From: an uncultured Eggerthella sp. | GTDB taxonomy: Bacteria; Actinomycetota; Coriobacteriia; Coriobacteriales; Eggerthellaceae | Direction of reading: 5' to 3' | Assembly: GCA_900544455.1 (NCBI GenBank) | Contig: UQVJ01000011.1 | Location: forward strand, 1 to 31,602 | Length of the DNA stretch: 31,602 bases | Shown: positions 17,508-26,872 of the stretch, piece by piece | How positions within the stretch are numbered: position 1 is the first letter of the stretch | Layout: each line of letters begins with the position of its first letter | Translations under genes and position numbers: made by a program | Notes under the pieces: generated by a model | Seen by the model: only the letters and a program-made list of their open reading frames with translations | The model's database searches: none | What the model was told of the DNA's origin: nothing

Positions 17508-18188
17508 TTAACAGTAGTAGGCAAACACCCGCCTCTGCTCGTCGCCAATTGTTGTCAAAGAGTTGTGACCCGTCAAAACCAGCGTTTCATCGGGCAGCTG
17601 GGAAAGCTTGCGCAACGATGCACGCATCTGCTTAGCATTACCGCCCGGGAAATCGGTTCGGCCGATAGAGGCGCAGAACAACGTGTCGCCCGCAATAAGA
17701 ACATTAGCGCCATCAAGGTACTTGCCCGAATCCGATTCAAGGAACAGGCAGATTCCACCCGGCGTATGGCCAGGCGTGGCAATAACGCGCCATGCCATAT
17801 TGCCCAGGCGCAGCTTATCGCCATCTTTCAAGAGATGATCAACCTTGCATGACTTGGTGGGAGGGAACTCCCCTGCTGGCTGGTTCTCGATAACGGAAGC
17901 ATCAATTGCCGAAGCATACACAGGGGCGTTCGTCATAGCCTTCAAATCGGCAAGGGCGCTGGTGTGATCAGAATGATGGTGCGTCACCACAATGGCATCG
18001 AGCTTTTTGTTGCCCAATGCCTTAACGATTGCAGAAGCATTATCGGACGGATCAACCACGAAGGTGGCTGCATCATCAGAAATAATGAAAGTGTTGTTTT
18101 CAATGGGGCCCAGCACCAGATACTTGATGTCAACGGCAGCGCCCGTTACACGGAACGTACGTCCGTCTCTTTTTACTGAAAGCTTCAT
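17508..18188 (-). CDS. Metallo-beta-lactamase-fold hydrolase (glyoxalase II-like)
   Basis: The 226-residue protein has the MBL-fold metal motifs: THHHSDH (69-75), TPGHTPGG, GDTLFCASIGRTDFPGG and the final LTGH. This pattern matches the YcbL/glyoxalase II-like group that hydrolyses thioesters such as S-lactoylglutathione, or related compounds in bacteria lacking glutathione; the actual substrate is unknown. The usual LPGHGPxTT end is altered to LTGHNSLTTIG. The ATG at 18188 has AAAGG eight bases upstream. It begins only 25 bases after the rel stop, so it is cotranscribed with rel. In many bacteria a gene of this type sits directly after relA/spoT, so the order is conserved context rather than chance. 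Confidence 0.92.
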   Translation of the reverse strand: MKLSVKRDGRTFRVTGAAVDIKYLVLGPIENNTFIISDDAATFVVDPSDNASAIVKALGNKKLDAIVVTHHHSDHTSALADLKAMTNAPVYASAIDASVIENQPAGEFPPTKSCKVDHLLKDGDKLRLGNMAWRVIATPGHTPGGICLFLESDSGKYLDGANVLIAGDTLFCASIGRTDFPGGNAKQMRASLRKLSQLPDETLVLTGHNSLTTIGDEQRRVFAYYC

Positions 18189-18213
18189 TGTCAAAACCTT
18201 TCTAGAACAATTA

Positions 18214-20550
18214 TTACTTGGAAGAGGCTGTGCCAGGCATCATACGATGGGCATCAAACACGCCATCCACCGCACGAAGCTTTGAAAGGATGCGCTCGAT
18301 AACCGCCGTATCGGAAACCTGGAACAAGAAACGCATTTCAACCATGCCGTCGCGATGCGTATTCGTATTAACGGAAAGAACGTTGGCACCGTGCTCGGAC
18401 AGCACCGAGGCAACGTCCATAAGAAGATTCAAGCGATCAAGCGCCTCAACGAAAATTTGCACGTTGAACGAAGTGTCGCCCGAGGGGCCGTCTTCTTCCC
18501 AGAACACTTCGATGATGCGCTCGGGATGCTGCTTGAGCGCAACAGCATTGGGGCAATCGTCGCGATGAACCGAAACACCGCGGCCGCGGGTAACAAAGCC
18601 CACGATCTTGTCGCCGGGAACAGGGTTGCAGCAACGGGAAAGACGTACCAGAACATCGTCGATGCCACGAACCACCACGCCGTTCGAGGAATGGGTTTCA
18701 TGCTTCTTCGGACGCTTAACGCTCGTAAGCATAGGCGGCATCTTGCCCGTAGACGAGGCTGATGTTCCCATAAGGGGCTTCGAAGCGTCTTCGGTGCCGT
18801 TGTCTACCAGCAGCTTCAGCATGCGGTTGGCCACATGCATCGGCGCTTCTTTGCCAGTGCCGATGTTAACCAGCATATCGTCGGCATCTTTGTATCCCAT
18901 AGCTTCGGCAACTTCGCGCATTGCGCGCATGCTCTGAGCACTTGAAATACCGAAGCCATGCTTGCGCATTTCACGCATAAGGATGTCGCGGCCTTCTTGC
19001 ATGTCGTCGGAACGACTGATCTTGGCAAAGAAGGAACGGATCTTCGAGCGAGCCGAAGGCGTTTTCACGATGTTCAGCCAGTCGCGAGAAGGCGTAGCGC
19101 TTTTCTGAGTGAGGATTTCCACGCGGTCGCCCATCTGCAGCTTATAGGAAAGCGGCACGATGGAACCGTTGACCTTCGCGCCAACGCAGTGGTAGCCCAC
19201 TTCCGTATGAATGGCGAAAGCAAAATCGACCGGAGTTGAACCAAAGCGCAAGCTCATAGCCTTGCCCTTAGGCGTAAAGACATACACCTCTTTCGGATCA
19301 AGGTCGGTCTTGAGCGACTTCAGGAATTCGCGCGAGTCTTTGGTTTCGTCTTGCCAGTCGACCATTTCACGCAACCAGGCAATTTGCTTATCGAACGCCG
19401 ATTCGGCTCCCTTGCCGCCCTTTTCCTTATAGCGCCAGTGCGCGGCAACGCCGTATTCGCTCATGCGGTGCATTTCCTCGGTGCGAATCTGCACTTCGAG
19501 AGGCCTACCAGCCGGACCGATAACCGTAGTGTGCAAGCTCTGATACATGTTGAACTTCGGCATAGCGATGTAGTCTTTGAAGCGCCCAGGCATCGGGTGC
19601 CACAAACTGTGAACCGCGCCCAACGCCGAATAACAGTCTTTCACCGAAGTGGTGATGATGCGCACAGCAATAAGGTCGTAGATCTCGGAAAAGCCCTTGC
19701 CCTTCTTCGACATCTTTTGATAGATGGAATACAGGTGCTTTGGGCGTCCCATGATTTGAGACCCCACGCCGATCTTGTCCATTTCGCCATGAAGAATGGA
19801 AATGACCTTTTCCAAATATTCCTCGCGTTCACGGCGCGTTTCGGCAACCATGCGAGAAACCTGTTTGAACTTAGCGGGCTCCAAATAGAAGAACGCTAGG
19901 TCTTCCAATTCCCATTTGATGGAACTGATGCCTAAGCGATGCGCAATGGGGGCATAGATTTCCAACGTTTCGCGCGCCTTGAAAATACGCCTGTCTTCGC
20001 GAAGGGCCGAAAGCGTGCGCATATTGTGCAAGCGGTCGGCGAGTTTGATAACGATAACGCGGATGTCTTTGCTCATGGCAACGAGCATCTTGCGGAACGT
20101 TTCAGCCTGCTCGTCGGAAAGCGTTTCCACCTCGATCTTGGTGATCTTGGTTACGCCGTCAACCAATTCGGCAACCGAATCGCCGAACATTTCGGCCACC
20201 TGCTGCTTGGTGGCAACAGTGTCTTCCACCGTGTCGTGCAGCAGGGCGGCAATAAGCGTCTCCACGTCCATGTGAAGGTCGGCCAAGATAATGGCAACCT
20301 CCACGGGATGGATTACGAATGCTTCGCCCGATTTACGTTTCTGGCCAGCATGCATTTCCTCGGCAAAGAGGAAGGCCTTTTCCAGCAAAGCCAATTCGTC
20401 TTTGTCCAAATAGGTAGAAGCCAAGCCCTCAAGCGCCTTGAAGCGCTCCTTCGGGTCGGAGCCGACTGGCGCCGAAGTGGCCGATTTGATGGTTGGGTCA
20501 ACAGACGAAGCCACTAATCCAACCGGATGAAGTTCGTTGGCATCTGACAT
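18214..20550 (-). CDS. rel: Bifunctional (p)ppGpp synthetase/hydrolase, RelA/SpoT family
   Basis: This long Rel protein (778 residues) makes and degrades the stringent-response alarmone. The domains run: HD hydrolase with HAGQKRKSGEAFVIHPVEVA and the intact His105-Asp106 in LLHDTVEDT, so hydrolysis is expected; synthetase with RFKDYIAMPKFNMYQSLHTT and EVQIRTEEMHRMSEYGVAAHW; TGS (VYVFTPKGKAMSLRFGSTPVDFA); a helical/zinc region with RLSRCCNPVPGD; and a C-terminal ACT domain (LLMDVASVLSEHGANV). The ATG at 20550 lies two bases after the stop of the upstream recJ-like gene, with AGGAGG inside that gene's end, so translation is coupled. An earlier in-frame start at 20640 would overlap the upstream gene by 90 bases and is unlikely. 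Confidence 0.96.
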   Translation of the reverse strand: MSDANELHPVGLVASSVDPTIKSATSAPVGSDPKERFKALEGLASTYLDKDELALLEKAFLFAEEMHAGQKRKSGEAFVIHPVEVAIILADLHMDVETLIAALLHDTVEDTVATKQQVAEMFGDSVAELVDGVTKITKIEVETLSDEQAETFRKMLVAMSKDIRVIVIKLADRLHNMRTLSALREDRRIFKARETLEIYAPIAHRLGISSIKWELEDLAFFYLEPAKFKQVSRMVAETRREREEYLEKVISILHGEMDKIGVGSQIMGRPKHLYSIYQKMSKKGKGFSEIYDLIAVRIITTSVKDCYSALGAVHSLWHPMPGRFKDYIAMPKFNMYQSLHTTVIGPAGRPLEVQIRTEEMHRMSEYGVAAHWRYKEKGGKGAESAFDKQIAWLREMVDWQDETKDSREFLKSLKTDLDPKEVYVFTPKGKAMSLRFGSTPVDFAFAIHTEVGYHCVGAKVNGSIVPLSYKLQMGDRVEILTQKSATPSRDWLNIVKTPSARSKIRSFFAKISRSDDMQEGRDILMREMRKHGFGISSAQSMRAMREVAEAMGYKDADDMLVNIGTGKEAPMHVANRMLKLLVDNGTEDASKPLMGTSASSTGKMPPMLTSVKRPKKHETHSSNGVVVRGIDDVLVRLSRCCNPVPGDKIVGFVTRGRGVSVHRDDCPNAVALKQHPERIIEVFWEEDGPSGDTSFNVQIFVEALDRLNLLMDVASVLSEHGANVLSVNTNTHRDGMVEMRFLFQVSDTAVIERILSKLRAVDGVFDAHRMMPGTASSK

Positions 20551-20552
20551 GG

Positions 20553-23500
20553 CTATCGTTCCTCCTGGGAATTCGTAGTGGGAAGCAAAGGGCGCCTTAT
20601 GCGACTCTGCAGTTCTTCCGCAGAGCTGGAAAGCACCCAATCCTTGAAGGTCGCGAACGATTCGCGCTCATCCATGCCTTCGCGATAGCGCACGCTATCG
20701 TCCAGTTCGACCTTACCCTTATAGTCTACGACATTGATGCTTCGTTCTTTACCCGAAACCCCTGCGCAACCTTGAGTTTTGATAAGTCCCAATTCCTCGA
20801 ACACCGAAATACCGCACTCTACCTGTGTAGCGGTAATAACGGCACCCAACAAACGGGAAGAGCTCTTCGCCGCACCCTCCGCATCGAGGGTAAAAAAGCC
20901 TTGCCCATGTTTGCGCTGAAGGGTGCGAAGCCCTCGATATATTTGCGCCATTCCGTCATGGGTGGGAGCAGCATCATCCAAGATGCCAGCGTTGAGCTGC
21001 GCATCGCCCCTACCGAACAGCAAATGGATCTGCGCCGGCTGGCCATCGCGACCCGCACGACCCGCCATCTGATTGAACTCAACCTCGCTAAAAGGCAGAT
21101 GGTACAGCACCACATGACGAACGCCTGGAATGTCAACCCCTTCGCCAAAGGCAGAAGTTGCAACCAGCACCTGCAAGCCACCTTCACGGAACAACGATTC
21201 AACACGCTCACGCTCGGAGCGAGAAAGACCAGCGTTATAAAAGCCGATCAGCGAGGCGATATGGGGCTCCTGCTTGCGAAGGCTTCGGGTTAGCGCAATG
21301 GTTTCCATGCGCGAATTAACGTAGATCAGGGTTTTTTCGCCCTGCGCTACCAGGTTAACCAAATAGCGCTCACGCTTCTTCATATTGCGCTGATCGACCA
21401 CTGTAAGGTTGGTGCGCTCGTGTTTATCTACCACCACGCATTCGGGCGATATACGGAATGCTTCGCAAATGCACTGTTTCACTTCGCTGTTTGCCGTTGC
21501 GGTAACTGCAAGCACCTGAGGAGACCCCAATGCCGCAATAGATTCGCCCAAGCGAGCATAGAAGGGGCGGAAGCCCGCCTTCGAGGTTCCCACATGATGA
21601 GCTTCGTCGATTACCGCAAAGTCGATAGACCCGGTAACAGCAAAATCGGCCGCATGGAACGCCAGGTATTCAGGCGTGGTGAGAACGATGTCGACTTCAT
21701 GAGCAGCAAGACCCGCCATAACCGCAGCACGCTCTTCCGGCGTAGAAGCGCCCGTAAGCACTTCAGACCGGATGCCAAACGAACCGAGCGTTCTGTCCAG
21801 ATGGAACGACTGGTCGGCAACAAGGGCACGCAGGGGGTACACGAACAAGCTTGCTTTACCATGAGCAAGGGCCTGCTCAACGGCGTGGATATGGAAAATG
21901 AGCGATTTGCCGCGCCCTGTTCCCATGATGGCTAAAGCGGAATTGCCTGCATCAAGAACGTCCAAGGCGCGCTGCTGCGAATCGTGCAGCTGAGCTTCGC
22001 CCAAGAACGCGCCTGTCAATGCGGCGCGAAAACCCGCAGGATCGGCCTTGGCGTATTCCTGCCACATAAGACGATCGGATTCCGGAGCGATAAGGCTAGT
22101 TGCATCTTCGCCTTGGGTTTCGTCTTCTTCGGCAGCAACCAAACCTGAAACGAATTCCTTGTCTTCGCCCAAGCACGTTTCAAGCGCGCTGCAGGGCGTG
22201 AGGGGCTTGAGAGAAGAAATAACCGCCTTGACCGAACGGCGCCCACGCCAGCTGTCTATCTGCAACTCGAACACCGCGTCGAGCGCACATCCGCACCCCA
22301 ACAGCCCCGAGATGTCAGGACAATGGAACATAATGCTGGAAAGAGAGTTCACCCCGTCGGTAAGCGTGCAGGAAAGATGCGTCTTATCGGCACCCACTGC
22401 CCTACCTCCGGAAATAACCACGCCATGCGCCAGAAAATGAGGGCTGGGGTTTTCCTGCCCAAACGGGGCGAGCAAATCGAGCTTTGCGACGTTTTCCAGC
22501 GTAAGCTCGGAAAGATCCAAGCTGGCGTCCACTTCAATGCGGGGAATGAAATCTTCGGGCGGAAGCTTGTCCATGTAGGCGCACAAGCGTTCCGAAAACT
22601 CGGGGAGCTTAGAAGCGGGCAGTGTGACGCCCACAGCAGCGTGGTGTCCGCCGAAACGCGTAAGGATGTCCTGACACGAGGAAACCGCCTCGAACAGGTT
22701 AACGTCACCAACGCTACGGCCAGAACCATGGGCTTCGTCCCCTTCGATGGTGAATAAAATGGAGGGAACGCCATAACGGTTGGTAAGGCGCGAGGCAACA
22801 ATGCCTTTGACGCCCTCGTGCCAGCCCTCGCCAGCAACCACCAAGGCACGCTGGCCTTTAAAGACGCGTTCTGCCTGTTCGGAAGCAACTTCAGCAAGCT
22901 CCGCTTCGATGGTGCGACGCTGGGTGTTCACGTTTTCCAATTCGGCAGAAAGGTGACACGCTTCAGCGAAATCGTCGCACATCAGCAAATCGAGTGCCAA
23001 CTGGGCATTGCCCATACGTCCTGCCGCATTCAAGCGAGGAATGATGGTAAAGCTCAAGCTCGAAGAAGAAACGGGGTTATCGGCGAAGCCCGATTCTCCC
23101 AAAAGTGCTGCAATACAAGGGCGCGGGTTTTCGTTGATCATGCGCACACCGGCGCCTACCATGGCACGATTCTGACTGCGCATAGGCATAAGGTCGGCCA
23201 CCGTGCCCAACGTTGCCAGATCGATAAGCTCACGCCAGAGGTTGGGTTTGCCAAAACGCGAACCAACTGCCTGCACTACCTTCAACGCCACACCAGCGCC
23301 CGCAAGGATGGAGCTGGGATTGTCGTCGCATTTAGGATCGACCACCGGCACGCCCTCGGGAACCAAATCGGCAGGCTCGTGATGGTCGGTAATGATCACA
23401 TCGATGCCACGCTCTTTGAGGATTTCCACTTCATTCTTGGCGGCAATGCCGTTGTCTACCGTAACCACCAGATTCGGATTGCAGGCAGACGCCCTGTCGA

Positions 23501-23882
23501 TGGCGGCTTTCGAGAGGCCATAGCCTTCTTCGAAACGCAACGGGATGAACGGGGTAACACGCGCACTGCATTCACGCAAACCACGCGTCATGATGATGGT
23601 CGCCGAAACGCCGTCAAGGTCGAAGTCGCCAAACACCAAAATGTGTTCTTCATTTTTAATGGCAGCCTCGATACGATTCACCGCTGCTTCCATGTTTTCT
23701 ATTTCATAAGGATTCGCCCAATCCCTTTCAAGCGAGGGATTCAGAAACTCCTGAGCCTTTTCAACCGTGTCGAACCCACGCGCCACCAACGTGGCGGCAA
23801 TAAACTGCGGCAGATCCAATTCGGCTGCAAGGCGCGATGCCACGGCCGAATTGGCCACAGCAAGATTGATGCGCGCACTCAT
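20553..23882 (-). CDS. recJ: Fusion of RecJ single-strand exonuclease and RecQ-like DNA helicase
   Basis: The 1109-residue protein joins two enzymes that normally work together from separate genes. Residues 1 to about 575 are RecJ, the 5'-to-3' single-strand DNA exonuclease: GDFDLDGVSAT near 84, the DHH motif near 164 (IITDHHEP), and the DHHA1 signature GGHHAAVGVTL near 410, then an OB-like region. After an acidic linker, residues about 630-1045 are a RecQ-like superfamily 2 helicase: Walker A GTGRGKS near 652, DEAH near 757, AVTATA, GEGVDIPGVRHVV and QMAGRAGRDGQ near 940. No clear HRDC domain is seen. The ATG at 23882 has a weak TAGG signal but starts the conserved RecJ fold. rel follows directly. 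Helicase-nuclease coupling for end resection is inferred. Confidence 0.93.
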   Translation of the reverse strand: MSARINLAVANSAVASRLAAELDLPQFIAATLVARGFDTVEKAQEFLNPSLERDWANPYEIENMEAAVNRIEAAIKNEEHILVFGDFDLDGVSATIIMTRGLRECSARVTPFIPLRFEEGYGLSKAAIDRASACNPNLVVTVDNGIAAKNEVEILKERGIDVIITDHHEPADLVPEGVPVVDPKCDDNPSSILAGAGVALKVVQAVGSRFGKPNLWRELIDLATLGTVADLMPMRSQNRAMVGAGVRMINENPRPCIAALLGESGFADNPVSSSSLSFTIIPRLNAAGRMGNAQLALDLLMCDDFAEACHLSAELENVNTQRRTIEAELAEVASEQAERVFKGQRALVVAGEGWHEGVKGIVASRLTNRYGVPSILFTIEGDEAHGSGRSVGDVNLFEAVSSCQDILTRFGGHHAAVGVTLPASKLPEFSERLCAYMDKLPPEDFIPRIEVDASLDLSELTLENVAKLDLLAPFGQENPSPHFLAHGVVISGGRAVGADKTHLSCTLTDGVNSLSSIMFHCPDISGLLGCGCALDAVFELQIDSWRGRRSVKAVISSLKPLTPCSALETCLGEDKEFVSGLVAAEEDETQGEDATSLIAPESDRLMWQEYAKADPAGFRAALTGAFLGEAQLHDSQQRALDVLDAGNSALAIMGTGRGKSLIFHIHAVEQALAHGKASLFVYPLRALVADQSFHLDRTLGSFGIRSEVLTGASTPEERAAVMAGLAAHEVDIVLTTPEYLAFHAADFAVTGSIDFAVIDEAHHVGTSKAGFRPFYARLGESIAALGSPQVLAVTATANSEVKQCICEAFRISPECVVVDKHERTNLTVVDQRNMKKRERYLVNLVAQGEKTLIYVNSRMETIALTRSLRKQEPHIASLIGFYNAGLSRSERERVESLFREGGLQVLVATSAFGEGVDIPGVRHVVLYHLPFSEVEFNQMAGRAGRDGQPAQIHLLFGRGDAQLNAGILDDAAPTHDGMAQIYRGLRTLQRKHGQGFFTLDAEGAAKSSSRLLGAVITATQVECGISVFEELGLIKTQGCAGVSGKERSINVVDYKGKVELDDSVRYREGMDERESFATFKDWVLSSSAEELQSRIRRPLLPTTNSQEER

Positions 23883-23921
23883 AACAATACCTACTAACTT
23901 TTTTCTTTCTCGAAAGGCATT

Positions 23922-23957
23922 GTATAAGAAAGACGCGCTACCCATAGAGGTAACGCG
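23922..23957 (-). terminator. Probable terminator after the alcohol dehydrogenase gene
   Basis: On the minus strand CGCGTTACC/GGTAGCGCG (one G-T wobble) is followed by TCTTTCTTATA. It lies between the dehydrogenase and the recJ-like gene. The following TATACAAT could also act as -10 of the recJ-like gene. Confidence 0.5.
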
Positions 23958-24122
23958 CCGATGGTTCCAAGGCGTTGACGAAAGGGCGCCTTCACTGAGC
24001 GGTTTAGCTAAAGTAGCAACTACAACACCCGCAGCAACCAACAAATCACTGCAGAAACGCAGCTGCATCAACGCTTACCAAACGCTTGCGCCGCCTTCAA
24101 AAGTTTTGGTCAAAAACGGAAG

Positions 24123-25328
24123 CTAGAAAGCCGATTCGTAGATAGCACGCGCGTCTTCCAAGGTGATCTTCTTGAATCCCCCGAATGCTTCGCCTTTGTT
24201 GGCCTTAAGGGTGACAAGGAAGGCGTCAACGTTTTCGAGCTTCAGACCAAACTCGCCCAGTTTGGTGGGCATGCCCAATTCGGCAAAAAACGCTTGCAGC
24301 TCATCGATAGCAGCCGTAACTGCATCTGCCACGGCTTCTTCTGTTTCGTCTACCGGCTCAATGCCAAATACCAAATCGGCAAACGCAAGGAAGCGGCTGG
24401 GGTCTTCGCGCCACACGAAACGCATCCACGCGGGCATCATAACGGCCAAACCGGCACCGTGGGTTATCGAAGTGTCGAAAGCGGAAAGCTGATGCTCCAG
24501 GGCGTGGCTTTCCCACCCACCGGCACGGCTCGTAGGCACGGCATTAAGACCGCAGCCCGCAAGATCGTTGTGAGCAAGCGTGCCCGACCACATGATGTTG
24601 GCACGAGCCTCGTAATTCTCGGGTTCGGCAATTGCCACCGGAGCCTGGTTGATGAGCGCACGAATAAGGCCCGTAGCAATGTTATCAGTAACCTCGGAAG
24701 ACCCTACACCGCTGAAGAATCGCTCGCATATGTGGGCAATCATGTCGGTTACACCCGCTGCCGTCTGATACGCAGGCAAGGTGAATGTAAGTTCAGGGTC
24801 TAGGAACGAAACCTTTGGACGGATAAGATCGGAATTCACGCCGAATTTCGCGTCAATACTGTCGTTTGAAATAACGCATGAGCTGGAGCCCTCCGAACCC
24901 GCAGCGGGAATGGTAAGCACGCACATAAGTGGCAATGCCTGTTCATTGGCTGCTTTTTTGGCGAAGAAATCCCACACGTCTCCATCATGGAACACGCCGA
25001 ACGCAATAGCCTTCGCGCAGTCGATCGTGCTGCCACCACCAACGGGAATTACCAGGTCGACATCATTTTCCCGAGCTACGGCAATGCCCTCACGCACCGA
25101 GGCCACTTCGGGGTTAGGACGCACACCCGAAAGCTCAACGAATTCGATGCCCGCCTTTGCAAGCGATTCCTTTACGCGCGCCAAGGTGCCCGTGCGCACC
25201 ACCGATCCGCCACCATACACAAGCAGAGCACGCTTATAACCGAGCTTGGCAACGTACTGCCCCACTGCATCGGTAACACCGCGCCCGAACACGAATCGGG
25301 TTGGAGAGTAAAACTCGAAATCGTTCAT
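24123..25328 (-). CDS. Iron-containing alcohol dehydrogenase (BdhA/YqhD-like)
   Basis: The 401-residue protein belongs to the group III metal-dependent alcohol dehydrogenases that interconvert aldehydes and alcohols with NAD(P)H. The nucleotide-binding loop is IPVGGGSTIDCAKA (95-107). Metal ligands are Asp195 and His199 in GVTDMIAHICERFF, His279 in HALEHQLSAF and His290 in SITHGAGLA. The sequence style (FEFYSPTRFVFG at the N terminus, AAGSEGSSS) matches butanol-dehydrogenase-like enzymes. Substrate preference cannot be told by eye; a role in fermentative redox balance is likely. AAAGGACGTTCC precedes the ATG. It is a single-gene unit with a TATAAT-containing palindrome about 85 bases upstream and a terminator downstream. 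Confidence 0.94.
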   Translation of the reverse strand: MNDFEFYSPTRFVFGRGVTDAVGQYVAKLGYKRALLVYGGGSVVRTGTLARVKESLAKAGIEFVELSGVRPNPEVASVREGIAVARENDVDLVIPVGGGSTIDCAKAIAFGVFHDGDVWDFFAKKAANEQALPLMCVLTIPAAGSEGSSSCVISNDSIDAKFGVNSDLIRPKVSFLDPELTFTLPAYQTAAGVTDMIAHICERFFSGVGSSEVTDNIATGLIRALINQAPVAIAEPENYEARANIMWSGTLAHNDLAGCGLNAVPTSRAGGWESHALEHQLSAFDTSITHGAGLAVMMPAWMRFVWREDPSRFLAFADLVFGIEPVDETEEAVADAVTAAIDELQAFFAELGMPTKLGEFGLKLENVDAFLVTLKANKGEAFGGFKKITLEDARAIYESAF

Positions 25329-25409
25329 GGAACGTCCTTTCGTCGCTTCTTTAGGGCTGACTAATCAGCAAAAACTGAGCGAAAGGCAGCAAGAAACCGC
25401 CCTCTACGC

Positions 25410-25442
25410 CCGTATTATACGGAGCTTATCCAGGATTTGCGC
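25410..25442 (-). promoter_or_regulatory. Candidate promoter with palindromic operator upstream of the alcohol dehydrogenase gene
   Basis: On the minus strand TATAAT (25414-25419) is the consensus -10 sequence and lies exactly inside the perfect palindrome CCGTAT-A-ATACGG (25410-25422). The -35 region is weak (TGCGCAAA). A regulator binding the palindrome would cover the -10 element. Confidence 0.45.
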
Positions 25443-25518
25443 ACCCTTGGAAGCTAGCGGCGCATACAAGGGAACGAGAGAAAAGCCAACCTTCAGAAGG
25501 GGCAAAAGGCCATGCAGG

Positions 25519-26721
25519 CTAACGGATTCCCATAACGAAAACCTCGAACAGGGAAACAACTACCAGGAAGGCGAAGTTATATGCCTCAAAGCGAGCGATA
25601 AACTTGCCGTTGCTACCCAGCCCCGACTTCTGATACTGCCGAAGGGTAATGAGCGTTGCCAAGGAAGAAATGGGCGTACCTACTGCGCCCACGTTGGTGC
25701 CAAGGGCAATGCCCGCCCAGTCGTTCGAGAAATGGCTGATCAGAATTGCACTGGGCACATTGCTGATAATCTGGCTGCTGACAAGCGAGGTCACGAATGC
25801 GCCGCAAGCATCCAAAACGGTGCTAAAGAAATCGGAAATGGCGGGGATCTGAGCAATGTTCCCGCTAAAAATGAAGAAGCAGACAAATGTCGTCACCAAG
25901 GCGTAATCGGTCTTTGCGAATACCCTTCTGTCAGTAATGGCAAGAACAACGACAATAACGGTCATGCCCATCAAAAACGGCACCGCACCAACCGTCATTG
26001 CTATGCAGAGTGCAAACAAAACAACGTATATCGCAACGCGCGGCTTAGACACCTGAATGCTTTCGGGTTTTCGGTAATGGAACTCCGCCTTCTTCACAAA
26101 GCAGCAACAAACAAGAATGAGCGCCACTGACAAAACAAGTGGAGGAGCCATAACCGCAACGAAATCACCAAAGCTAACCCCGAACACTGTGTACAGATAC
26201 AAATTGTGGGGCTTGCTGAATGGCAGCAGCATTCCGCCAAAATTGGCGGTAAGAGTGATAGCGATGAAAGCGAACGGGATCTCCGATTCGCGGTTAACCG
26301 ATTTCAGAAGCACCAAAGCAAGGGGCAAGACAGCAATCAGTGTCATATCGTTAGACAAAATCATCGAACAGCCGAGCGTAATCAGTACCAAGGCAATTAC
26401 CAAGGTTCGCGTGCTGGTTACATGCTGCACCAAGGAATGGGCGACGAATTCAAGCAGCCCTGAAGAATCGATGGCAGCAATTACCGCAAGAATGCTGAAT
26501 AGGCAGGCCAGGGTATGCCAGTTGAAATAATCAAGATACGCAATAGAGGGAGGAACGAAAAACATCGTTACCAGAGCCGCCACCGCCGAAACCACCAGCA
26601 AAGGATTATGGGCAAGCGCCCGCTCCGCAGCGCGTTCCGCCGAGCGAGCTCGCATGCCCTCAAGATGGATGCCGTGATGCTTTACGTCTAAATCTTCAAT
26701 ATGTTCGCTCGGGAGTTTCAT
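25519..26721 (-). CDS. Ion transporter, SLC13/CitM/ArsB superfamily
   Basis: The 400-residue protein has a hydrophilic N terminus (1-38) and then about ten hydrophobic segments. Family features are the paired intramembrane motifs SMILSNDMTLIAVLPLAL in the first half and SQIISNVPSAILISHF followed by GTNVGAVGTPISSLATLI in the second. These fit the ion-transporter superfamily that includes citrate, dicarboxylate and arsenite carriers. The substrate is not deducible; the S-N-D/S-N-V-P pair is typical of CitMHS/YbiR-like anion carriers. No ribosome binding site is obvious. TACAAT stands only 12 bases before the ATG, so the message could be leaderless or the true start could lie further in. The gene stands alone. 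Confidence 0.85.
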   Translation of the reverse strand: MKLPSEHIEDLDVKHHGIHLEGMRARSAERAAERALAHNPLLVVSAVAALVTMFFVPPSIAYLDYFNWHTLACLFSILAVIAAIDSSGLLEFVAHSLVQHVTSTRTLVIALVLITLGCSMILSNDMTLIAVLPLALVLLKSVNRESEIPFAFIAITLTANFGGMLLPFSKPHNLYLYTVFGVSFGDFVAVMAPPLVLSVALILVCCCFVKKAEFHYRKPESIQVSKPRVAIYVVLFALCIAMTVGAVPFLMGMTVIVVVLAITDRRVFAKTDYALVTTFVCFFIFSGNIAQIPAISDFFSTVLDACGAFVTSLVSSQIISNVPSAILISHFSNDWAGIALGTNVGAVGTPISSLATLITLRQYQKSGLGSNGKFIARFEAYNFAFLVVVSLFEVFVMGIR

Positions 26722-26820
26722 GTAGCAATTGTACGCCCACCCAGCCTGTAAAATGAGGGGTCTAATCAGCGGAATTGTCCTATTGATATGGCGTTATGCG
26801 GCGAAGTATCACTGGCTTCT

Positions 26821-26872
26821 CCCATCAATTCGCACCTTCAGGCCCCGCCCATCAATCCATCCCTCAGGCCCC
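26821..26872. repeat. Imperfect tandem repeat at the end of the small HD gene
   Basis: CCCATCAAT...TCAGGCCCC occurs twice (26821-26846 and 26848-26872) with a few differences. One copy covers the stop codon of the HD gene, so its last bases are duplicated just downstream. Confidence 0.6.
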
